Assembly (NCBI GenBank): GCA_905221605.1 | Contig: CAJNDS010001413.1 | Location: forward strand, 701,771 to 741,770 | Direction of reading: 5' to 3' | Length of the DNA stretch: 40,000 nt | DNA from: Symbiodinium natans | Lineage: Eukaryota > Sar > Dinophyceae > Suessiales > Symbiodiniaceae | In this document: in pieces, positions 20,046-26,819 of the stretch | How positions within the stretch are numbered: the stretch's first letter is position 1 | How the letters are laid out: every line of letters begins with the position of its first letter | The notes under the pieces: model-generated | Told to the model about the DNA's origin: nothing | Seen by the model: the letters and a program-made list of their open reading frames with translations, nothing else | Databases searched by the model: none | Made by a program: the position numbers and the translations under genes

Positions 20046-21314
20046 TCACTGTCGAGAAGCCGGCTTCTTTCTGGCACACTTTGCGGCAGGCCTTTTCTTG
20101 AGACCATTCCCGCACGTGTACGGCTTGCTACGCTTCTTGTTCTTTCTATTCGCGCCTATGCGAGGCAGATACTCGGTTTTTCTACGCTCCACAGCAATGT
20201 TGTGTAACTTACAGAAGTACAACACCTTGAACGCATGTCGCTCGGGCGTCGCTTCATTGAGTATGCGCGCAAAGTTTCGGAACCAGGAGAAAACCCCCTC
20301 AGCTGCCGATGTGTTGATTTTGTCGACACGTCTAGACAACCTGACATGGTGGAGCGGATTACAGGGGCACGACTTCGTGTGCCCGTGCGAGTGGAATTTA
20401 TCGACCACCCAAAACTTGATTTGCTTCAGTCGCTTTTGCTTGAGTGCGGACGGGTAGAAACTACAAGCGCGATCGACGATGACGCAGTTCATGTTCTTGT
20501 AGGAGGGAAGGATGGAGGTGATAGCGTCCTCCAGGATGTCGTTACCCTCGGGCACATGCATGGGTTTAGCCCACAGAATGCGCTTGTCTGATGGGTTCAC
20601 AACCATGAACCAGCCATGACCGTATGGCTTTTTCTTGCCACCTGCTCGAGGCTTTCCCGCGTGATTGCGGGCGCTGGCACACTTCACATGCACCTTCGCG
20701 TGGCCATCACATACGACTTCTGACACCTTGGTCCTGTTTTTGGCGGGAAGGACGTGGCCGAGGACGTGTTGCTCGTACTTGGCCAAGATATCCGAGGAGA
20801 TCTCATTGCCGAGGACGATCTTCATGTGAAGATGTAGAGGGGCCAGTTCATGGATGGCAACGTAGTACATGATGGCAGACGAGTAGGAGAGACGCCAACG
20901 GTTACTCATGTTCCCTGCGGTGTTGAGGCCAAAAGTGTGCTGGTAGACGTACTCTACGGCGCGGGCAGATAGACAGGCACGGAACTCCATGAGGGCATGA
21001 TACTCCAGAAACGAGAGGCTGAATCCCACTTTGCTGTTCACGAAGAGTGCCTCCATGTTCTTCAGGTCAAGTGGACTGGCAGTATTGATTTTGCTGCTCG
21101 CGTCCCAAGCGAAGTTCGGACCAAATGTCCGGCGACACGAGTATGTGGTGCATCTAAAGGTGCGGACGAGGACAGTCTCGTAGCCGGTCATAGAGTACAG
21201 TGTTGCCTCTATCTCGTGCGCTTTCGCTAGAGCGCCTCCGCATTGGCATCGACGAAGATGTGTGGAGAAGACACGCCGCTCCTCCATGCAAGCCGCAGGC
21301 CGCTTCGTAGGCAT
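20046..21314 (-). CDS. KDZ-like RNase H-fold transposase (ORF C)
   Basis: A 422-aa protein. Near the N-terminus is a cysteine cluster, C23-x-C25-x29-C55-x4-C60, like the CxC zinc clusters associated with KDZ (Kyakuja-Dileera-Zisupton) transposases. The core shows the order expected for that family: VVCDGH with D203, VDRACSF with D281 (compare the YDIAC motif), then DKFHSHGHTKSC with H308-x3-H312-x3-C316, then NTSAAEGVFSWF with E339. D203, D281 and E339 are the likely metal-binding catalytic triad for cutting and joining DNA ends. The C-terminus is Lys/Arg-rich (KKRPAAKCARKK), a likely nuclear signal or DNA contact. It is shorter than most KDZ transposases. No introns are needed. It is the last of three co-oriented ORFs and ends about 390 bp from the left terminal repeat. 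Confidence 0.75.
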   Translation of the reverse strand: MPTKRPAACMEERRVFSTHLRRCQCGGALAKAHEIEATLYSMTGYETVLVRTFRCTTYSCRRTFGPNFAWDASSKINTASPLDLKNMEALFVNSKVGFSLSFLEYHALMEFRACLSARAVEYVYQHTFGLNTAGNMSNRWRLSYSSAIMYYVAIHELAPLHLHMKIVLGNEISSDILAKYEQHVLGHVLPAKNRTKVSEVVCDGHAKVHVKCASARNHAGKPRAGGKKKPYGHGWFMVVNPSDKRILWAKPMHVPEGNDILEDAITSILPSYKNMNCVIVDRACSFYPSALKQKRLKQIKFWVVDKFHSHGHTKSCPCNPLHHVRLSRRVDKINTSAAEGVFSWFRNFARILNEATPERHAFKVLYFCKLHNIAVERRKTEYLPRIGANRKNKKRSKPYTCGNGLKKRPAAKCARKKPASRQ

Positions 21315-21613
21315 GTCGAAGTCAAGTGTAAACCCCAGTTACACACTACGACTTGATAAGCCTGCGAATATAGAGAGTCTCATATGCAGCCGGTGCAATT
21401 GCAGTGCGACGATTGCAGAAACTCTTTTTACGAAGGCTGCCTGTGTGCATCGCGATCTATGCACGATCAAGCTTGTGTCACGGACTATTGCCGGAGGTCA
21501 TGAGTAAGCGGCCATAGAGTCAGTGCGGTAAGCTGTCGTTTGTTAATTTGTTGGTTCTACAGTATACTGGCTTTTGTCAAAATTGGCCGGTCGCATACTA
21601 ACTAAGGACGCAA
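21315..21613. other. Intergenic spacer between ORF B and ORF C
   Basis: A 299-bp spacer with no retained frame. It holds GTTTGTTAATTTGTTGG and several short AT-rich words, and probably contains the 3' end of ORF B and the 5' region of ORF C. No clear promoter can be named; dinoflagellate promoters are poorly defined. Confidence 0.4.
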
Positions 21614-23386
21614 TCAGGACTGGGATTCAGTCTCACCGTGAAGATGGCGAGTCGCCTCTTCGTCCGCATCATATTCCTCTGCCTCGCGGCCTGACTCCAT
21701 TCGGAGCATCTTGGATGGGGGAGATCGGATCAGCGGACTGGACTGTGAAACTTCAGCTCCTGCACGGGGTGGAGGGGTGGAAGCCGAAGCCCTCGACGCA
21801 TCAGTGGTTTCATTCCCGAAGTCTTGATGCCAAGCATCGTAGGTAGCCCCGCGTTTGAGGTATTCTTTCTCTTCCGGAGACGCCAAAATCTCTACCATCA
21901 TGTCGGCCTCCTTGGCTAAGTTCTCTTCGTACTTTGGGTACTTCACGAAACGTCCGTCCTTGTAGTGACTGTAGAAGGACTTGTTGTCTGAACGGAGCCA
22001 GTCTTCTGTGATGCCGCCGCCTTCGAAGCGACGAATCCGTTCGGACTGATGTTCGCTGGCTAAGCGGACGTAGACGGCGTTGTGGCCTGCAATGACTACA
22101 GTAGCTCTCTTCAGAATGGCCATGAGATGTGGCATGCCAGCGTCGTTCATGGATGTGTGGAACATTTGCAAGAACTGACCCCAAGAAATGTGATCGGCGA
22201 AAGGCAAGCCCGGCTCGTTTTCAGGCTTCCACTCATTGTTGAGAAGGATCCGTGTCTGGTTCCTGGCGAATTTGGCCGCTCTGTAGCGAGCATCCACCAA
22301 CGTGGTCTCACCCACGTCGAGGAAGGATTTGATGTCCTCAAGACTCATGGAGGACAGAATCGGGTCGTCAAGGAGTACCGGCACAGTGATTTCACCAGGT
22401 CGCTCTCGAAAACCATCGATCTGTTTCGATCGCCTCCACCCTACCACCGCGCCAATGAGATTCCGAGATGCTACATGATGTCGGGCCATGGCGAGGGAGA
22501 TCACGATGGCCAGAGGAGTTTTGCCAATGCCGGCACGACCCAAGAGTATGAGCCCGTGGGTGGTCATAGTTGGCAAGATGAGCGGTAGGATCTTGTTGAC
22601 AAACTCGTGGTTGAGATCTGTTACCAGAAGGGGGAAGAAGAACTCTGGCTCAGCCTGCGAATTTCCGGTCGTCCGATTCTGACAGGCTTTGCTCACCACA
22701 TGCATTGGCCAGGCATAGATGGGGGATTCATTATCCCGGACGTTCAACAAGGACCAAAGAAATTGTTCGTTTTTTCCATTAGCCAGGGGGGCGTTCATGT
22801 TGATGAAGTCGATGCCCTCCCGAAGCTCCTCTGGTGATGGATCCCAAGATGAGGCGTCCTTCTCCGATGTGCTCTTGCTACGTACAAGCTTTGTGCCAAG
22901 GGACTGTTTCATCCAGTGGTCGCCTTCGATGCCTTTCAACATGACGAGGAATGCGCATTTCACCAGGTCCGAGTTGGTGGCTATCTTGTAGTTCAGCAAC
23001 ATAGGCTTGTCCCTGCAGAACAGGCGGACCACACCCCACGGCAGAGAGATGCTTGAGTGGAAGAATTGGAGCACAGCGTTACTGCGAGTGTCGATGACGA
23101 GTTGCAACGAGCACGCCTCACCAAGAACGTCGCCAGGACGCACACTATCAGGCAGTAGTGCAGTGTTGTTGGGATCCTTGGCCATGATCTCCCGGATTTG
23201 GTCTTGATCTTCAGTACTGACGTCATGAATGAGGCGGAAGAACTCCTTGAACTTTTTGCCCTTTCCGTGAACCTCAATGAGCGGCAAGTCGGCGACGGTG
23301 TACTTGCCCTCTTGCACAGTGGTGTGGAAGTGCTCAGAATGGAACTTGACGAAGGTGCCCTGGGCTTGTGCGACACAATCCTGCAT
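21614..23386 (-). CDS. P-loop ATPase of AAA+/superfamily-3 helicase type (ORF B)
   Basis: A 590-aa protein. The first 250 residues are an unrecognised domain. A P-loop core follows: Walker A LLGRAGIGKT (G283-T290), Walker B VPVLLDDP (D340, D341) and a sensor-1/motif C-like RILLNNEW (N383, N384). This order and spacing fits AAA+ or superfamily-3 helicase NTPases. The basic stretch ARYRAAKFARNQTR precedes the sensor, and SERIRR (448-453) might supply an arginine finger. The C-terminal 70 residues are disordered, Pro/Ser-rich then acidic. In an element with a transposase, it may act as a transposition regulator, a target selector or a helicase; this is inference by analogy with bacterial transposition ATPases. 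It could instead be replication-associated. Confidence 0.7.
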   Translation of the reverse strand: MQDCVAQAQGTFVKFHSEHFHTTVQEGKYTVADLPLIEVHGKGKKFKEFFRLIHDVSTEDQDQIREIMAKDPNNTALLPDSVRPGDVLGEACSLQLVIDTRSNAVLQFFHSSISLPWGVVRLFCRDKPMLLNYKIATNSDLVKCAFLVMLKGIEGDHWMKQSLGTKLVRSKSTSEKDASSWDPSPEELREGIDFINMNAPLANGKNEQFLWSLLNVRDNESPIYAWPMHVVSKACQNRTTGNSQAEPEFFFPLLVTDLNHEFVNKILPLILPTMTTHGLILLGRAGIGKTPLAIVISLAMARHHVASRNLIGAVVGWRRSKQIDGFRERPGEITVPVLLDDPILSSMSLEDIKSFLDVGETTLVDARYRAAKFARNQTRILLNNEWKPENEPGLPFADHISWGQFLQMFHTSMNDAGMPHLMAILKRATVVIAGHNAVYVRLASEHQSERIRRFEGGGITEDWLRSDNKSFYSHYKDGRFVKYPKYEENLAKEADMMVEILASPEEKEYLKRGATYDAWHQDFGNETTDASRASASTPPPRAGAEVSQSSPLIRSPPSKMLRMESGREAEEYDADEEATRHLHGETESQS

Positions 23387-23586
23387 GACAACGGGCTACG
23401 GCAAAGTAATGAGTAGGAGAGTGCTCTACACACAAAGACCTGTGATGAGCAAACAGAGCACAGACATGGTGCAGTTGATCAAGGTGTGCAAATACGACAG
23501 ATGTATCGCGAGAACACGTAGCTTATAAGCAACCATTCTGTTTATAAGCAGGCTCGTGTTTGATACAGCAAGAGAACAAGAACGGT
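23387..23586. promoter_or_regulatory. Spacer between ORF A and ORF B with palindromic GCTTATAAGC motif
   Basis: A 200-bp spacer containing GCTTATAAGCAACCAT at 23521-23536 and TTTATAAGCAGG at 23541-23552. The same GCTTATAA-CAAACCAT word recurs three times upstream of ORF A. Motifs shared by the two upstream regions suggest a common promoter element or a binding site for an element-encoded protein. The role is inferred. Confidence 0.45.
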
Positions 23587-24537
23587 TTAATTGGATGCAT
23601 CCCACTGCTGTTTCGCAGTGCGAAGGCACTGCATCATCGATTTCGCGATGCGTTGCTTCTTGTTGGACCCTTCTGCCTGTGCTGACAAGGATACTACGGA
23701 CTGCCAGGCATCATGCCACTCAGTGGTCCAGTTAGAAAAGTCTACATTCGACATGTTGGAAACCTCAGAGCTGGAGCTTGATGAGCTAGAGTCGTCGTCA
23801 CTGCTGCTCTCACCCTGGTTCTCGTCATTGGTCTGGTTGCTCTGGGTCTCCTCATTGGCATCGCGGGACTCGGTGATGACGTCTGTTGGCTCCTCATTGG
23901 TGACGCGGGAATTGGTGATGGCATTTGTTGGCGTCGGCTCCTCATTGGTGTCGCGGAACTCGGTGATGGCATTTGTTCGTGTATGCACATCTGTGATGGC
24001 AAGGATCCCCTCATTGGCGTTGCGGGAGTCGATGACGGCGCTTGTTGGTGTTGACTGATCCGTGATGGCCAGCATGGACTGGGCGGTCTTTGCCTTGTTG
24101 GAGCCTTTTTTCGGTGTCGCCAACCACTTGTGAAGGGCATGCTCGGCTACAGGGCTCCATCCTCCATTGAGACCCGTGGGCAAGCTGAACTTTTTTTGCA
24201 AGTAGCACACGTGCGATAGTAACTGCCGCGATGTGATGCTCTGCTTGGTTTCGTGGGTAACGAGTGTTCCATCTGTGATCTTCGCAATGATGTCGGCGAG
24301 CCTTGGCATTTCCATGGTATTGTTGGGCACAGTGGGTGACGCGGAAGATTGAGAGAAGGACGTAGGTGGTTGTGCTGAACCACTGGCCATACTCAAGTTG
24401 GTAACCTCAAGCCTGCACACACCGCCCTCCACATGGAGGAATCCAGCTACTGGCGCCGAGCGCTTCATATCTAGGCCGCAATATACTACACAGAAAATGT
24501 TCGAATCTAAGCCGAAATACTCGTCATAACATTTCAT
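23587..24537 (-). CDS. Acidic Ser-rich protein with internal repeats, unknown (ORF A)
   Basis: A 316-aa frame; a second ATG at residue 24 or 50 could be the real start. Residues 75-140 may form a small folded domain (MPRLADIIAKITDGTLVTHE, then LHKWLA). Residues 155-230 hold four to five copies of a degenerate unit around TNAITxSRxTNEEPT, visible in DNA as repeats of a CTCCTCATTGG word at 23848-24020. An acidic serine tract follows at 243-258 (SSSDDD then polyserine). The C-terminus (WTTEWHDAWQSVVSL onward) is helical and basic. No family is recognised. It is the first ORF of the element and could be a DNA- or protein-binding accessory factor; that is a guess. Confidence 0.6.
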   Translation of the reverse strand: MKCYDEYFGLDSNIFCVVYCGLDMKRSAPVAGFLHVEGGVCRLEVTNLSMASGSAQPPTSFSQSSASPTVPNNTMEMPRLADIIAKITDGTLVTHETKQSITSRQLLSHVCYLQKKFSLPTGLNGGWSPVAEHALHKWLATPKKGSNKAKTAQSMLAITDQSTPTSAVIDSRNANEGILAITDVHTRTNAITEFRDTNEEPTPTNAITNSRVTNEEPTDVITESRDANEETQSNQTNDENQGESSSDDDSSSSSSSSEVSNMSNVDFSNWTTEWHDAWQSVVSLSAQAEGSNKKQRIAKSMMQCLRTAKQQWDASN

Positions 24538-25067
24538 GATTCAGCTGATAAGTATATAGTGAGCGACAATCTGTACTAGCGCGCGCACACATGCACCAAA
24601 AAAGAAACTAATGCAGCCGAGATGCTATATATTTATTATGTATATGATGTTAAAGGTTTAGGGGTTAAGGGTTACTTACTGCGTCTGCTCGATGGTTGCG
24701 AGCTTCTCGTTGCAGTCCAGGCACCTGGGGAGGGGGGGGGGGGTGTCTCAACAGCCTCAAGACCCTGCCCCCCCCCCCCCCCACCAAAAAAAAATCAATG
24801 CTTATAAACAAACCATCCCAAAAAGATCAGTGCTTATAAGCAAACCATCTGCTTATAATCAAACCCTGGCTCGACAAAAAAAAAAAGAATCAGAAGAAAT
24901 CAAGTATGACAGTCAACCACGCCCATCTAAGCTGAGTATAGTTCAACTACTTAACTTCATCCATCCAACCTAAAACAACTGAAACTTCAACGAAGAGCCC
25001 ATCTAACCTTCATATAGTTCAACTACCTAGCTTCACCCGTTCAACCTCAAACAACGAAATCTTCCTT
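24538..25067. promoter_or_regulatory. Upstream region of the transposon ORFs
   Basis: It contains a short eroded TTTAGGG tract (24654-24672), a G-run (24731-24745) followed by a C-run (24769-24784) able to pair as a hairpin, and GCTTATAA-CAAACCAT motifs at 24800, 24832 and 24851. Two 76-bp direct repeats starting at 24921 and 24997 follow, about 80% alike. By position this is the likely promoter and end-recognition region. Confidence 0.5.
24921..25066. repeat. Two tandem 76-bp subterminal repeats
   Basis: GCCCATCTAA at 24921 and 24997, and ATAGTTCAACTAC in each copy, show a 76-bp period. They lie next to the right terminal inverted repeat, the place where transposase-binding repeats often occur. 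No equivalent pair is seen at the left end. Confidence 0.75.
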
Positions 25068-25095
25068 AAAAAAAACGCAGGCCCCACAGCGCACC
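25068..25095 (-). repeat. Right terminal inverted repeat of the transposon
   Basis: The A run, then CGCAGGCCCCACAGCGCACC, complements 19660-19687 at 27 of 28 positions. Confidence 0.85.
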
Positions 25096-25104
25096 CTTCT
25101 GAAT

Positions 25105-25170
25105 CCTAAACCCTAAACATACCTAAACATCCCTAAACATCCCTAAACCCTATACACCCTAAACCCTACA
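25105..25170. repeat. Degenerate telomere-like tract at the right edge of the transposon
   Basis: CCTAAACCCTAAACAT, then repeated CCCTAAACAT units and CCCTATACA variants, six to seven units in total. A similar short tract flanks the left end in the same orientation. Confidence 0.8.
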
Positions 25171-25175
25171 GGTAC

Positions 25176-25252
25176 CTAGGGAACCTTAGGGAAGCTTAGG
25201 GAAGCTTAGGGAAGCTTAGGGAAGCTTAGGGAAGCTTAGGGAGACTTAGGGA
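25176..25252. repeat. Decanucleotide array (TTAGGGAAGC)n
   Basis: Six to seven tandem 10-bp units with HindIII-like AAGCTT at each junction. The unit contains TTAGGG, so it may be a derived telomere-like repeat. Confidence 0.9.
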
Positions 25253-25459
25253 GTGGTGGGGAGTATCAAGGCACCTTGGGTTGCACAACCCCCCCTTGAA
25301 ACCCGCCTCCCTTAAGAACCCTAGAACCTACTTTTTAATTCACCATGTACAATGACAATAATCAGAATCATAATCGTAATAATACTAATAATCAAAATGA
25401 TGGAAAAGTATTCAGCATTTGAAAGTATTGACCGTTTGAATGCTTTTTTTGGGACCTAG

Positions 25460-25851
25460 GTTGCCAACTCTTTGGAGAGCAGCCGTTGGAGCTGGGCTTT
25501 GGGAAATCTCCCTCGCATGCGGCAGTCTGCTTTGCGCCCCAGCTCGGTGTCTTTTGGCACCCTGATGAAGCTTTGTGAGGACTTGCGTCTGGCGAAGCCC
25601 TGGCAAGAATGCTGAGCCCTTTGAGCACCCAGCACTCTCTAGCATGTGGCTTGCAATTTTGCAAGCCCAACAGCTCCGAACTGCCGGAGGAGACCTGGGA
25701 GCTCGCGTTCTGCGCGCTGACGCTCCTGCGCTGCGCTGCTGTTCCGGAGACCATCGTTGTGTCGGGCAGTGCCATTGCTGCTTGCTTGAAGCACGCACTT
25801 TGGACAGCGGCTTTACGACAGCTCGGCGCTTCTGCGCCACGTGCTTCGCAG
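25460..25851 (+). CDS. PPR protein, exon after the transposon, with a frameshift
   Basis: The acceptor GACCTAG (ending at 25459) opens a phase-0 frame, matching the phase-0 donor at 19560. It reads ESSRWSWALGNLPRMRQSAL, then SVSFGTLMKLCEDLRLAKPW, a PPR unit, and stops at the TGA at 25613. Another frame starting at 25609 continues the PPR pattern: PEETWELAFCALTLLR, then VVSGSAIAACLKHALWTAAL. It ends at a GTAGTA donor at 25852. One missing base near 25607 (CAAGAATG) would explain the break. It may be a true pseudogenising deletion, an assembly error, or a very small unmodelled intron. Confidence 0.55.
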
Positions 25852-25967
25852 GTAGTATGCCACCCAGCCAATCCAGTGCTAGTTAACCTCAGCTGTAGTG
25901 TCCTGCTACCTTGCCACATCTTGCCACGCTTCCTGGGTTTTGAAGACCGAATGAGACCTCCGTCCAG

Positions 25968-26093
25968 GCTACAATGCGGCCATGAACGTTTGTAGTCCTG
26001 GGAACTGGAGAGCTGGGCTTGGATTGTTTCAGAGGATGGGCGAGCATCGGCAGGCGGAAGCTTGGATCACAACAGCTCCTATGAATTCCTAAA
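25968..26093 (+). CDS. PPR protein, further exon
   Basis: After the acceptor CGTCCAG (ending at 25967) the sequence reads YNAAMNVCSPGNWRAGLGLF, then QRMGEHRQAEAW, a clear PPR helix pair with the YNAAM start typical of dinoflagellate PPR genes. The simplest junction with 25851 does not keep phase, so either a different donor is used or the gene is damaged here. The 3' border is uncertain. Confidence 0.5.
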
Positions 26094-26517
26094 CCCTTGG
26101 CAAAGAGGAGCCTCAGGATCCCAAGTCTCGCTATTTCTGCCGAGGAGACCGCAATCACCCGTTCCACTCTGCTCCTTGTGGCTGGGGGCCGCCAAGACCG
26201 CTGGCGCCACGCCTTCGGGGAGGGCTTCCGCAGCATGCGCGGAATGGGCCCCGCGCCGAGGGTCATTGCCTGCAGCAGCCCTCCGGCCCGTCTGTTTGAG
26301 GGTCATGGTGTGCCTTGCGGCTAAGGCTAGCGATAGTCATCCGGAGATGAAGTAGTTGACGAAGCTTTATGTCTGACCACAAATTGTGTTCCCATGACCC
26401 TCTGACTCCGTAGCCAGGTGTAGAACGAGGTTGTCACAGCCACGCCACAAAAATTTTTGGGAAGCCGCTGATGTAGAAAGAGATAAAAAAAGAGACCTGC
26501 GGCCGTCTGTGTCTGAG

Positions 26518-26815
26518 GCGCTCTCAGCGCCTGTGAAGACGCAGAGAGGTGGGCCGAGGCTTTGGACCTCCTTGGGGTGATGCAGGCGGATGGCCTCTCG
26601 CCAAATGTGTTTAGCTTCAGCAGTAGCATCAGCGCCTTGGAGAAGTGTGCGTGCTGGATCTTGTCGCTGGATCTCTTGCGCCAGATGGAGGGCCGAACTG
26701 TGCTTCCTAACGAAGTCAGCTTCAGCGGAGTGGTTGGCGCTTGTGAGAAGGCTGAGGGTCTCGCCTCGCACGGCCGCGGTACCGAGCTCCTCCCCACTCT
26801 GTCTCGGTCCTCGTG
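26518..26815 (+). CDS. PPR protein, last visible exon
   Basis: The frame reads ALSACEDAERWAEALDLLGV, then MQADGLSPNVFSFSSSISAL, then MEGRTVLPNEVSFSGVVGAC: two full PPR repeats with the ISAxEK and P-N-V-x-S-F signatures. It opens after a TGAG acceptor and stays open to a TGA at 26814-26816. The last 20 residues lose PPR character, so the true donor may lie near 26760. It is the same strand and family as the exons on the other side of the transposon. Confidence 0.65.
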
Positions 26816-26819
26816 ATCG

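Larger units (their letters stand above)
19654..25094 (-). mobile_element. Three-gene DNA transposon with KDZ-like transposase and P-loop ATPase
   Basis: The ends are an inverted repeat: 19660-19687 matches the complement of 25068-25095 at 27 of 28 positions, reading GGTGCGCTGTGGGGCCTG then a T run. CCTTCTG occurs just outside both ends (19647-19653 and 25095-25101), a candidate 7-bp target duplication. The exact left end is ambiguous because seven extra bases (GAGGGCG) precede the repeat there. Three intronless ORFs (24537-23587, 23386-21614, 21314-20046) are all transcribed leftward. About 530 bp before the first ORF contains GCTTATAAGC motifs, a G-run/C-run pair and two 76-bp direct repeats. 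The element lies within an intron of a PPR gene on the other strand. All three frames are intact, so it may be recently active. Confidence 0.75.
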
